Under the pieces are notes generated by a model. It did not search any database and was not told where the DNA came from. It saw nothing but the letters and a program-made list of their open reading frames with translations. Source: Candidatus Woesearchaeota archaeon (GTDB taxonomy: Archaea > Nanobdellota > Nanobdellia > Woesearchaeales > BM511). Taken from it: a DNA stretch of 33,469 nt. The position numbers were made by a program, and so were the translations under genes. This document shows positions 7,794 to 15,089 of the stretch, piece after piece. Within the stretch, counting starts at the first letter, position 1. Each line of letters begins with the position of its first letter. The DNA is taken from NCBI GenBank assembly GCA_018221135.1, contig JAAOYB010000032.1, forward strand, positions 1 through 33,469, given 5' to 3'.

Positions 7794-7805
7794 TTTTAAA
7801 TAAAA
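7794..7805 (+). promoter_or_regulatory. TATA-like box for elp3
   Basis: TTTTAAATAAAA ends 21 bases before the ATG at 7827, a spacing that fits a leaderless transcript. A T-run at about 7778-7785 just upstream could end transcripts from the CYTH gene. Both are inferred from pattern and position. Confidence 0.45.
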
Positions 7806-7826
7806 TCCTAGTTCTTAAAAGTTATT

Positions 7827-9515
7827 ATGAGTGATTCACAACTTTTTTTTGATGAGATAATAAAGTACGTCTTAGATGAGAAGCCGTCAAAAGACGAGTT
7901 ATCCAAACAAAAAATAAAGCTATGCAAAAAACATAGTCAGAAAAATATACCAACAGACATCCAAGTACTCTTACACACCAAGCCAGAAGACGTAAAGAAA
8001 CTAAACCTTGTTTCTAAGCCGACTCGTACTATTAGCGGGGTGTGCGTAGTCGCGATAATGAGCAAACCCCAGAAATGCCCTCACGGCGAGTGCGCGATGT
8101 GCCCATCAAACGTATCAGACGGAATCCCAATGAGTTACACAGGGTTTGAACCAGCGACGATGAGAGGAGTACGAAACGAGTTCGACGCGTACTCACAAGT
8201 CTTCAACCGCTTAGAACAATACATAGTCCTAGGCCAACCATTTGACAAAGTAGAACTAATAATTATGGGAGGAACTTTCCCAAGCTTCGAGAAAACCTAC
8301 CAAGAAAACTTCGTAACAAACGCATATGGTGCGATGAACGACTTCTCAGAAACCTTCTTTGACAAAAACCAAGAATTCCAAGTACTTAAATTCAGAGAGT
8401 TCTTCGAACTACCACACGACGTTCGAGAACAAAACAAAGCAAGAGAAATAAGAATCAAAAAAAAGATTCTTAACCTAAAAGAATCCAAGAAGAGAACTTT
8501 AGAAGAAGAACAAAAAAAGAATGAGACCTCACTTGTTCGATGCGTTGGCCTAACAGTAGAGACAAGACCAGATTATGGAGGACTAAAACAAGGAAACGAG
8601 TTACTAAGACTCGGATGCACAAGAGTAGAACTCGGAGTACAAAGCGTATACGACAAAGCACTAAAAAAAATTGATAGGGGTCACACAGTAAAAGACAGCG
8701 TTAACAGTATTAAAGTCTTAAAAGACATGGGTTTCAAACTTAACTTTCACGTCATGCCAGGACTCCCAGGCATAAAGTACGATGAGGACTTAACAGGCTT
8801 AAAAAAAATATTTGGTGACGAAAATTTTAGGCCTGACATGCTAAAAATATATCCTTGCATGGTCATCCCTGGAACAAAACTTTTCAAAGAATACAAAGCT
8901 GGAAAGTATACGCCTTTATCAACGAGTCAAGCAGCTAAGATGATAGCAGAATTCAAAAAAAGTATTCCTGCGTATTGCAGGGTTATGAGGATTCAACGAG
9001 ACATCCCAACTTATAAGACGACGAGCGGAGTTGACATGACTAACTTACGCCAAGAAATCGAGAAACACAAACCTTTTTGTGAGTGTATTCGTTGCAGAGA
9101 AGTAGGTCACGTACAAAGAAAAACGCAGAAGACACCCAAAAACGTTGAGATAAGAACATATCAATACGAAGCCAGTGACGGATTGGAGTTTTTCATCTCC
9201 GCTGAGGACTTCGAACAAAAAATATTGGTGGGTTTTTGCAGACTAAGAATCCCCTCTCAAAGCTTACGAAAAGAAATAACTAATGACTCAGCGATATTAA
9301 GAGAGCTTCACGTTTACGGCCAAGCAACACCTATAGGAGATAAAGGAAAAACTCAACACATAGGCTGGGGTAAGAAACTCTTGCTAAAAGCAGAAAGAAT
9401 AGCAAAAGAAAACAATAAAAACAAAGTAGTAATAATAAGTGGTGTAGGAGTCAGGAAATACTACGAGAAGTTAGGATACGTCTTAGAAGGTCCTTACATG
9501 ACAAAAAAATGGTAG
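7827..9515 (+). CDS. elp3: Elp3, tRNA U34 modification radical SAM/acetyltransferase
   Basis: Catalyses acetyl-CoA- and SAM-dependent addition of the carboxymethyl group to U34 in the tRNA anticodon; archaeal Elp3 acts without the eukaryotic Elongator partners. The radical SAM cluster site is C84-PHGE-C89-AM-C92. Further Elp3 segments are GFEPATMRGVRNEFD, GGTFPSF, CVGLTVETRPD, LGVQSVYD, LNFHVMPGLPG and KIYPCMVIPGT. A Cys-rich link FCECIRCREVG precedes the C-terminal GNAT domain (about 440-562), which has LRELHVYGQ, the acetyl-CoA loop GWGKKLL and YYEKLGY. The length of 562 is normal for the family, and all domains appear intact. Its last seven bases overlap the following methyltransferase gene, so the two are surely one transcript and both act on tRNA or rRNA. 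Confidence 0.97.
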   Translation: MSDSQLFFDEIIKYVLDEKPSKDELSKQKIKLCKKHSQKNIPTDIQVLLHTKPEDVKKLNLVSKPTRTISGVCVVAIMSKPQKCPHGECAMCPSNVSDGIPMSYTGFEPATMRGVRNEFDAYSQVFNRLEQYIVLGQPFDKVELIIMGGTFPSFEKTYQENFVTNAYGAMNDFSETFFDKNQEFQVLKFREFFELPHDVREQNKAREIRIKKKILNLKESKKRTLEEEQKKNETSLVRCVGLTVETRPDYGGLKQGNELLRLGCTRVELGVQSVYDKALKKIDRGHTVKDSVNSIKVLKDMGFKLNFHVMPGLPGIKYDEDLTGLKKIFGDENFRPDMLKIYPCMVIPGTKLFKEYKAGKYTPLSTSQAAKMIAEFKKSIPAYCRVMRIQRDIPTYKTTSGVDMTNLRQEIEKHKPFCECIRCREVGHVQRKTQKTPKNVEIRTYQYEASDGLEFFISAEDFEQKILVGFCRLRIPSQSLRKEITNDSAILRELHVYGQATPIGDKGKTQHIGWGKKLLLKAERIAKENNKNKVVIISGVGVRKYYEKLGYVLEGPYMTKKW

Positions 9516-10462
9516 AACAAATCCCAAAAACTGAGAACATTGTTATCAAGCCTGGTTTTGAAGCTAGGTACAAAACTCTTTGCGGGGCTAATTACGAGGA
9601 GTTCATGAAGTACAGCTTGAGCTTTCTTAGGCGAAGCATCCGCGTAAACACACTCAAAACTAGTGTTCTGAAAACTAAGAAGAGCCTTGAAAAAAAAGGA
9701 TGGATACTAACTAGTATTCCTTGGTGCAAAGAAGGTTTCTGGATTGAGCACGAAACAGGGAGGCGAGACATTGGCAACACCGCCGAGCACGCACTAGGAT
9801 TTATCTACGTCCAAGAAGCAGTCAGCATGATACCACCCATAGTACTGAATCCTAAGCCTGGCGAATTAGTCTTAGATATGTGCGCGGCTCCTGGTTCAAA
9901 AACTAGCCAGATGGCTATGTACATGAATAACGATGGATTAATAGTTGCTAACGATTACCAGGGAATGAGGGCGAGGCCACTTGGTATTAACATGCAAAGA
10001 GTCGGCGCGACGAACACGCTTATTAGTTTATCAGAAGGCCAGAGACTAAGAGTAGGTGGTTTTGATAAAATCTTAGTTGACGCGCCTTGCAGCGGGACAG
10101 GAACGATTAGAAAGAGTCTTAAGACGCTTCGGATGTGGAATGAGAACATGATAAGACGCCTCGCAGGAACCCAGAAACAATTAATTCTGCACGCGTATAA
10201 AATGCTGAGACCAGGCGGAGAACTAGTTTATAGCACGTGTACTCTCGAACCAGAAGAAGACGAAGCAATAATAAACTACTTATTAGAAAAACACCCCGAC
10301 GCCGATGTCGTGCCTTTTGACTTAGACATAAAAAGAGCGGAACCTGTTCTTGAATGGGATGGACAAAAATTTGATCCAAGAATCAAAAACGTTCTCAGAC
10401 TTTATCCTCAACTTAACAACACAGAAGGTTTTTTTGTAGCAAAAATAAAAAAACAAAAATAA
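9509..10462 (+). CDS. RsmB/NSUN-family RNA (cytosine-5)-methyltransferase
   Basis: SAM-dependent m5C methyltransferase acting on tRNA or rRNA. The SAM-binding motif is DMCAAPGSKTSQMA. Motif IV is DAPCSGTG with C194, which releases the product; motif VI is YSTCTLEPEE with C244, the attacking nucleophile. An N-terminal segment RVNTLKTS is also characteristic of the Nop2/Sun fold. The length of 317 is that of compact archaeal NSUN proteins; no PUA domain is present. The ATG at 9509 overlaps the elp3 stop by seven bases, indicating translational coupling. Archaeal relatives such as PAB1947 modify tRNA C48/C49, which is the likeliest target, but the site cannot be read from the sequence. Confidence 0.93.
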   Translation: MVEQIPKTENIVIKPGFEARYKTLCGANYEEFMKYSLSFLRRSIRVNTLKTSVLKTKKSLEKKGWILTSIPWCKEGFWIEHETGRRDIGNTAEHALGFIYVQEAVSMIPPIVLNPKPGELVLDMCAAPGSKTSQMAMYMNNDGLIVANDYQGMRARPLGINMQRVGATNTLISLSEGQRLRVGGFDKILVDAPCSGTGTIRKSLKTLRMWNENMIRRLAGTQKQLILHAYKMLRPGGELVYSTCTLEPEEDEAIINYLLEKHPDADVVPFDLDIKRAEPVLEWDGQKFDPRIKNVLRLYPQLNNTEGFFVAKIKKQK

Positions 10463-10504
10463 CACCTATTCTTATTTTGATTCACTATCACTAAAAAAAC
10501 TAAG

Positions 10505-10513
10505 TATTAAATA
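10505..10513 (+). promoter_or_regulatory. TATA-like box for the helicase gene
   Basis: TATTAAATA ends 25 bases before the GTG at 10539. This spacing supports GTG as the true start and a leaderless mRNA. No ribosome-binding site is visible before the start. Confidence 0.5.
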
Positions 10514-10538
10514 GTATTAGCGAACACTAACATTTTTA

Positions 10539-12500
10539 GTGGCGCAGACAAAAAGTGTTGTTAAGTATAGAGACTTCGTTCTAGACCAATTCCAGATAGA
10601 TAGCATAAAAAGTATTGACGCTGGTCACAGCGTAGTAGTCAGCGCAGCTACTGGAACTGGCAAGACGTTAATCGCGGATTACCTTATAGATAGATACATC
10701 AAGAAAAAGAAGAGAATCATTTACACAGCTCCTATCAAGGCGCTTTCTAATCAGAAGTACAAAGAGTTCAAAACGCTTTACGGAGAAGAAAAAGTTGGGA
10801 TATTAACTGGGGACGTAACAATTAACCACGACGCCCAAATACTGATTATGACAACTGAGATTTATAGAAACATGCTCTTATCAAAAGACTCTGACCTCGA
10901 CGCACTTGGATACGTGGTTTATGATGAAATCCATTTCATCAGCGATATCGAGCGAGGAACAGTCTGGGAGGAATCAATTATTTTCAGCCCGGAACACGTA
11001 AGATTCTTATGTTTGAGCGCTACTATTCCTAACGCTAGGCAATTCGCGGACTGGATAAGTACTATTAAGAACCACATAGTTGACGTAGTTGAATACTCAA
11101 AAAGAGCGGTTCCATTAACTCACCACGTATACGATTACTACCTTGGCTTGACAACTATTAAAGAATTAAAAAAAGAACTTAGTAGAACCCCTAATTATTA
11201 CGATGTCATGCCATACGCAAAGAAGAAAAAGAATAGAGGTAAGCGGAGAGAGAAGACGCCTTTTCCAAGTCACTTAGACGTAATAGAGTACTTGTCTGAG
11301 CACAATCAACTTCCTTGTTTCTTTTTTGCGTTTAGCAGGAAGAAATGCGAGGAATTAGCTGAGCAGTTAGGAATAAAGCACGACTTTACAAACGCGGCGC
11401 AAAAAAAGGAGATCCTTGATTATTATTACAAAACCGTTAGTGAAGAAGTCAAGAAGATGGACTCAGCAAGGTTTTTAAAAAATGTTCTGGTAAAAGGCGT
11501 CGCGGTTCACCACGCAGGGATACTGCCCAAACTAAAAGAAGTCGTAGAAGAATTATTCGCTAGAGGATTGATTAGCGTGTTGTACACCACGGAGACTTTC
11601 GCAGTCGGTATTAACATGCCAGCAAAAACGGTTTGTTTTAACTCTTTAGAAAAATTTGATGGCTTTAACTTCAGGTACCTTAATAGCAAGGAGTACTTCC
11701 AGTTAGCGGGTAGGGCTGGGAGAAGAGGAATCGACAAGGAAGGAAGAGCTATTGCGTTAGTTGATCGTAACAGAAACGACTTAGACAAAATCACAGGTTT
11801 TACCAGTAAGGATACTGAGCCTATCATCAGCCAGTTCCACTTAACTTACAACACAGTTCTTAACATCGTTCACAACCACACACCAGATGAGCGCGAAAAA
11901 ATTTTGAAGATGAACTTCGATTATTTTCTTAAGCGACAAACTAGTAGTAATAAGCAAGTAAGAATCATGAGTAGTTACAAGCACAAGTACAAAACATTGG
12001 AGAAGATGGGCTACTTAAGAAACGATGAGTTAACATCTAAGGGATTATTTGCTAAGCACATCTACTCCGAGGAATTAATATTAACCGAGATTTTTACTAG
12101 TGATTTGTACAAGAAACTAAGTGATAATCAACTCTTAATACTATTAGGGGCTATTGCGTACGAAGAAAAAAAATTCGATAAGTTCAAATTCGGTGATAAA
12201 AAAGATTACTTCGCCATAATAGATGAGTTATCTAAACACTCATACCTAGATAAGGCTTTGAATAAGATGAAAATCGCTAGGATGAACAAAATAGTAAGTG
12301 TATGGGCTAACGGCTGCGACTTCGAAGAACTACTCGATTACACCAGCTACGTCGAAGGAGACATCATCCGCTTATTCAGACAAATCATTGACCGCTTACA
12401 CCAAGTAATCCGAGCAGGGAAAAACGATTACGAACTCGTAGACAGACTTCACCTATGCGCAAAGAAAATACAACGAGACGTCATAAAAGTAGAGTTCTAG
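10539..12500 (+). CDS. Mtr4/Ski2-like RNA helicase with DSHCT domain
   Basis: ATP-dependent 3'-5' RNA helicase of superfamily 2, expected to unwind RNA for decay or processing, for instance by the archaeal exosome. Motifs: Walker A AATGTGKT (36-43), motif Ia YTAPIKALSNQKY, Ib TGDVTINHDA, DEIH box at 129-132, motif III S160-A-T, and motif VI Q388-LAGRAGRRG. The segment ERGTVWEES and the LSATIPNARQFADWI run are particular to Mtr4/Ski2. The C-terminus carries a DSHCT-like ending (VSVWANGCDFEELLDYT, then VEGDIIRLFRQIIDRL). Its 653 residues are shorter than Mtr4 (about 1000): I see no room for the arch/KOW insertion. It is distinct from archaeal Hel308, which lacks DSHCT. It starts with GTG, supported by the TATA-like box. 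It stands alone between the NSUN gene and a convergent methyltransferase. Confidence 0.92.
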   Translation: MAQTKSVVKYRDFVLDQFQIDSIKSIDAGHSVVVSAATGTGKTLIADYLIDRYIKKKKRIIYTAPIKALSNQKYKEFKTLYGEEKVGILTGDVTINHDAQILIMTTEIYRNMLLSKDSDLDALGYVVYDEIHFISDIERGTVWEESIIFSPEHVRFLCLSATIPNARQFADWISTIKNHIVDVVEYSKRAVPLTHHVYDYYLGLTTIKELKKELSRTPNYYDVMPYAKKKKNRGKRREKTPFPSHLDVIEYLSEHNQLPCFFFAFSRKKCEELAEQLGIKHDFTNAAQKKEILDYYYKTVSEEVKKMDSARFLKNVLVKGVAVHHAGILPKLKEVVEELFARGLISVLYTTETFAVGINMPAKTVCFNSLEKFDGFNFRYLNSKEYFQLAGRAGRRGIDKEGRAIALVDRNRNDLDKITGFTSKDTEPIISQFHLTYNTVLNIVHNHTPDEREKILKMNFDYFLKRQTSSNKQVRIMSSYKHKYKTLEKMGYLRNDELTSKGLFAKHIYSEELILTEIFTSDLYKKLSDNQLLILLGAIAYEEKKFDKFKFGDKKDYFAIIDELSKHSYLDKALNKMKIARMNKIVSVWANGCDFEELLDYTSYVEGDIIRLFRQIIDRLHQVIRAGKNDYELVDRLHLCAKKIQRDVIKVEF

Positions 12501-12510
12501 CAATCTTTAT
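12498..12510 (+). repeat. 13-base direct repeat, left copy
   Basis: TAGCAATCTTTAT begins with the helicase stop codon and recurs exactly at 13088-13100. The two copies flank the inverted methyltransferase gene. Confidence 0.7.
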
Positions 12511-12526
12511 CAAGCTTGACCAGGAT

Positions 12527-12554
12527 TGTATGTTTCGCTTCGCTCAAGCATACA
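12527..12554. terminator. Hairpin between convergent genes
   Basis: TGTATG (12527-12532) pairs with CATACA (12549-12554). The stem extends by one T-G wobble and two T-A pairs, leaving the loop CGCTTCGCTC. It sits 26 bases after the helicase stop and directly abuts the stop codon of the minus-strand methyltransferase. A two-way transcription end or 3'-end stabiliser is likely; no long T-run follows on either strand. Confidence 0.5.
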
Positions 12555-13064
12555 TTATTTATTACAGAAAAAAAGGATGTCTTTTTCTTCTTCAACGCGT
12601 CCAAGAACTTTGAAATATTCATTAATTGTTTCTTCAATCTTATTTGCTTTTGAGCTCTTCTTTAAGAAACTTAAGATAAAGAAATCCTTGCCAACCCGTT
12701 TTATTTCTAGTAAACCTTTTCTAGTATCAGCGAAGTTTTGGATTGCGGTGATTGAGACTACAATATCAAATGAGTCGTTTTCAAAGGGGATGCTTTCTGC
12801 TTTTCCTAGCACGTATTTTATTTCTTCTTTGTTATGAGCTTTTTCTAATAATTTCTTCGCAGGATCCAACCCTGTCCTCTTACACTTCCATGGCTGCGTG
12901 GTTATCCCAGTACCACACCCCACGTCTAACAAAGTATGCTCGGGTTTTATACTGAAGTATTTGGGTAGTTCTGATAGTATAATATCTAGTTTTTTTCTTT
13001 GTTCTTCTAAGTATAACTCTTCGTAACCCTCACTTATGCTATTGTAGTAATCATCCATTTTCAT
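12555..13064 (-). CDS. Class I SAM-dependent methyltransferase (UbiE/Methyltransf_11-like)
   Basis: A small 169-residue Rossmann-fold methyltransferase. The glycine-rich SAM loop is LLDVGCGTG, followed by the acidic strand end TGLDPAKKLLEKA, KAESIPFENDSFD (motif II region) and IVVSITAIQNF, the usual post-motif in this family. The N-terminus DDYYNSISEGYEELY is the Tyr-rich helix often seen in small-molecule or protein methyltransferases of this type. It starts at ATG 13064 or, two codons later, at ATG 13058; a 10-base tandem duplication lies over this start. The gene is inverted relative to its neighbours and flanked by a 13-base direct repeat, so it may have been inserted here. Its substrate is unknown; it has no operon partner. 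Confidence 0.88.
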   Translation of the reverse strand: MKMDDYYNSISEGYEELYLEEQRKKLDIILSELPKYFSIKPEHTLLDVGCGTGITTQPWKCKRTGLDPAKKLLEKAHNKEEIKYVLGKAESIPFENDSFDIVVSITAIQNFADTRKGLLEIKRVGKDFFILSFLKKSSKANKIEETINEYFKVLGRVEEEKDILFFCNK

Positions 13065-13073
13065 CCATTTTCA
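13051..13073 (-). repeat. 10-base tandem duplication over the methyltransferase start
   Basis: TCATCCATTT occurs twice in a row (13051-13060 and 13061-13070), followed by a further TCA. On the minus strand this yields two in-frame ATGs, at 13064 and 13058. Confidence 0.85.
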
Positions 13074-13087
13074 ACTACATAAAAAAG

Positions 13088-13100
13088 TAGCAATCTTTAT
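13088..13100 (+). repeat. 13-base direct repeat, right copy
   Basis: An exact copy of 12498-12510 (TAGCAATCTTTAT). Here it runs into the TATA-like element of the divergent promoter. Confidence 0.7.
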
Positions 13101-13106
13101 AAATAA
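13094..13106. promoter_or_regulatory. Bidirectional TATA-like element
   Basis: TCTTTATAAATAA lies between divergent starts, about 30 bases upstream of the methyltransferase ATG on the minus strand and about 38 bases upstream of the ATG at 13145. The near-palindromic TTTATAAATA could serve either direction. No other signal is evident in this 80-base spacer. Confidence 0.35.
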
Positions 13107-13144
13107 ATACTATCAAAGAAGCTTATAAGGGATGCTGAATCGGT

Positions 13145-13740
13145 ATGGGTGGCAAAAAAAAGAGTTTAATATTCTTGATAGTTTTACTAATTTTATTTTC
13201 TTGTAGCGTGCTGGGAGTTAATGATATACTCAATGTTAAAATAGACAAATCAACGTATAAACCAAACGAGACCATAACTGTTTCTGGAGAGTTATATGCT
13301 TCTGGCGGCGCAATCCAAGGAGTTAACGTGACAATAACCTTGGATAACACCACCTATTACGTTGCAACAGATAGTAATGGGGAGTTCACAAAAACATTAG
13401 CTGCTCCTAGCCAAGGAATCACTATGTAACTGTTACTTACTCTTCGATTACTATAAACAAAACAATTAGGGTAAGCAACATAAAAAAGATCTTGTCAAGT
13501 ATTATCTCCTCAGAGCAAGAATCCTACAAAGTCATAAGTTATTACGATGACATGGCAAACGCGGGAATAACTGATAACGCGTCACTCTCAGGAAGCCTAA
13601 AATACGCGAACTTAACAGTTAACCAAACAACGTACTACTTAATACTGCAAAAAGAAATCGGAGAAAACGAGTACAAAAACTTATTTGTCAGCGACCAAGC
13701 AGATTTTTTTCTTCTACAAGAAATTCGTTTCTTGAGATAA
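13145..13740 (+). pseudogene. Frameshifted, truncated secreted Ig-like protein
   Basis: The first part (13145-13429) encodes a basic start, a hydrophobic signal sequence (IFLIVLLILFSCSVLG) and an Ig-like or carboxypeptidase-regulatory-like domain (YKPNETITVSGELYASG, then TDSNGEFTKTL). It stops at TAA 13427. The other frame carries on without a gap from 13426 (VTVTYSSITINKTIR) to the stop at 13740. Inserting one T so that ACTATGTAA becomes ACTTATGTAA restores a continuous domain ending (GIT-Y-VTVTYSS), so a one-base deletion is the simplest cause. N-glycosylation-type sequons (NVT, NTT, NKT, NAS, NLT, NQT) occur on both sides of the break. The 3' end runs into the opposite-strand gene, and the last residues (FFLLQEIRFLR) look like nonsense, so the original C-terminus is probably lost near 13700. 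A sequencing error is the alternative for the first break. Confidence 0.7.
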
Positions 13741-14113
13741 TAAACGCGACAAAGATTAAGAGTAAAGCAGCGGTGTTAAAACTCCAATATGTTATGCTAT
13801 CTTGAAAAATCCTGAGACTAGTGCTTACCGCCTCGAAATAAGTTAATCCTTCTGTGTGTAAAAAAATAAATATTAAGTCTTTAACCACAAATAACGAGTA
13901 CGCTATTACTAGCAGTGAATCTATTATTTTTTTTTTGTACCCAACTAGTATCCTTGTAAAACCGAAATGGTATAGTAAGTATATCATCAAGGACCAACTA
14001 ACCAGTTTCTTTACTATGTCAAAGTCGCCTTCTAATATTTCTAAGAAATCTAGGATGTTAAGGAGTATTAGCGCGAATAAGAAGAAGTTTTCAATCACCC
14101 TTTTTAATTTCAT
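13688..14113 (-). CDS. Small four-TM membrane protein of unknown function
   Basis: A 141-residue protein made almost wholly of membrane helices: about residues 8-27 (ENFFLFALILLNILDFL), 37-60 (SWSLMIYLLYHFGF), 64-86 (DSLLVIAYSLFVV) and 114-132 (NTAALLLIFVAFIIS). Basic residues (MKLKR, then GYKKK) sit at what would be cytoplasmic ends. A run of ten A residues on the coding strand (T10 at 13927-13936 on the plus strand) encodes the KKK. Its 3' end overlaps the tail of the frameshifted secreted-protein gene by 53 bases, tail to tail. I do not recognise the family. The hydrophobic pattern is regular enough to favour a real gene over a shadow frame, but no partner supports a function. Confidence 0.6.
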   Translation of the reverse strand: MKLKRVIENFFLFALILLNILDFLEILEGDFDIVKKLVSWSLMIYLLYHFGFTRILVGYKKKIIDSLLVIAYSLFVVKDLIFIFLHTEGLTYFEAVSTSLRIFQDSITYWSFNTAALLLIFVAFIISRNEFLVEEKNLLGR

Positions 14114-14167
14114 AACAAACTAGTAACATGTTTTTTTTTCTTTTTAAGCTTTTTCTAAAAAAAATAG

Positions 14168-14180
14168 TTAAATATAAAAC
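14168..14180 (+). promoter_or_regulatory. TATA-like box for the PLP-enzyme gene
   Basis: TTAAATATAAAAC ends 24 bases before the ATG at 14205, again the spacing for a leaderless transcript. The rest of the divergent spacer (14114-14167) holds a T9-C-T5 tract at 14131-14145, which could act as an archaeal oligo-T termination signal on the plus strand. Confidence 0.5.
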
Positions 14181-14204
14181 TAGTAAAATAAAAAACTTTT
14201 TGTT

Positions 14205-15035
14205 ATGGAAGAAATCAGTAAGAAAGATGTTTGCGTTGAAGCTTTGAGTAGCTTGACAGGCAAAAAGAATATTTTGTTTACTAGGCGAGGCAACAATAGT
14301 ATAGAGTTAGTCTTAGGTTTGGTTAAGGGGTTAGGTAAAGAAATCGTTTTAATCCAAGACCAGGGGGGTTGGATGACTTACGAAGAATTAGCAGAGAAAC
14401 AAGATCTTAAAGTCATAATTTTAAAGACGAATCTTGGCTTGATAGAGTCCTCGCAGCTAAGTAATTATCACGACGCAGTACTACTTATTAATTCGATGCC
14501 AGCGTATAGCTTCATAGAGGACATGATATCAGTTGAAGTGGAGTGCGAGCAAAACAAGATAATGATAATAAACGATGTTAGTGGAAGCATTGGTAAAGAA
14601 CCTGCTAAGATCGGTGATGTAATCATTGGGAGTTTTGGTCGTTGGAAACCAATCAATATCGGCGAGGGCGGTTTCATCGCGACAGACAACGATAATTATC
14701 ATAGCATCCTCAGCGCTAAGACTCAATTCAACCCAACAGAAGAATTCTTTATCAACTTAGAAAAGAAGTTATCAGGTCTTGGTAGTAGATTGAAGTTTTT
14801 GGAACAAAAAAGGAGCGAGACCATACAAAAACTTCAAGGAGAGGGCTTTGAGGTCTTAATGCCGGAATCAGAAGGGTTGAACGTGATTGTGTGGACTCCA
14901 AACAAAGAAGAAAAAGACAAAGTCAAAGCGTTCTGTGAGAAGAACAAATTAGAATACACTGATTGTCCTAGGGATATCCGCGTTGATGAAGAAGCAATCT
15001 CGATTGAGATTAAACGCATGGATTTGGATGAGTAA
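14205..15035 (+). CDS. PLP-dependent fold-type-I enzyme, DegT/aminotransferase-like
   Basis: A 276-residue protein that looks like a compact type-I PLP enzyme. The opening segment NILFTRRGNNSIELVL resembles the cofactor-phosphate and substrate-binding helix of DegT/DnrJ/EryC1 and related enzymes. D124 in IINDVSGSIG is placed to bind the pyridine nitrogen. K148 in SFGRWKPINIGEGGF sits where DegT-type enzymes keep the Schiff-base lysine, followed by the typical GEGG turn. The C-terminal third (from about 190) has the small-domain pattern (EGLNVIVWTP, then CPRDIRVD). It is shorter than typical DegT proteins (about 370), so part of the large domain is reduced. It is followed 54 bases later by a zinc-ribbon gene, with which it may be linked. 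The reaction is unknown: transamination, dehydration or a non-catalytic role are all possible. Confidence 0.65.
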   Translation: MEEISKKDVCVEALSSLTGKKNILFTRRGNNSIELVLGLVKGLGKEIVLIQDQGGWMTYEELAEKQDLKVIILKTNLGLIESSQLSNYHDAVLLINSMPAYSFIEDMISVEVECEQNKIMIINDVSGSIGKEPAKIGDVIIGSFGRWKPINIGEGGFIATDNDNYHSILSAKTQFNPTEEFFINLEKKLSGLGSRLKFLEQKRSETIQKLQGEGFEVLMPESEGLNVIVWTPNKEEKDKVKAFCEKNKLEYTDCPRDIRVDEEAISIEIKRMDLDE

Positions 15036-15075
15036 AACAAAAGTTTTTTAAAAGATTTAATCCATGATGTTTTCT

Positions 15076-15082
15076 AAGGTGG
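15076..15082 (+). promoter_or_regulatory. Ribosome-binding site that decides the zinc-ribbon start
   Basis: AAGGTGG can pair with the CCACC/CACCU part of an archaeal 16S 3' end and ends seven bases before the ATG at 15090. It favours that ATG over the adjacent in-frame TTG at 15087. It is one of the few clear Shine-Dalgarno-like sites in the window. Confidence 0.5.
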
Positions 15083-15089
15083 TTTTTTG

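Noticed and set aside
9509-9515. Elp3 and the NSUN methyltransferase as one fused protein
   Set aside because: Each has its own start and stop; the seven-base overlap is in different frames and fits coupled translation.
11507-11827. Minus-strand open frame within the helicase gene
   Set aside because: It covers conserved helicase motifs V and VI on the other strand and has no start signal; it is a shadow frame.
12526-12837. Plus-strand frame of 103 residues opposite the methyltransferase
   Set aside because: The minus strand encodes a clear SAM-binding motif and full methyltransferase pattern; the plus frame is its complement.
13065-13144. tRNA or C/D-box RNA in the larger intergenic gaps (also 7142-7223, 7749-7826, 10463-10538, 17522-17596)
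   Set aside because: All are A/T-rich with TATA-like elements and no cloverleaf, TTCAA/TTCGA arm or paired C and D boxes.
13415-13435. Programmed frameshift between 13429 and the following frame
   Set aside because: No slippery heptamer or strong downstream stem is visible at ACTATGTAACTG. A single-base deletion explains the break, and the 3' end is also damaged.
15087-15089. TTG as start of the zinc-ribbon gene
   Set aside because: The next codon is ATG, and the AAGGTGG site is well placed for it.
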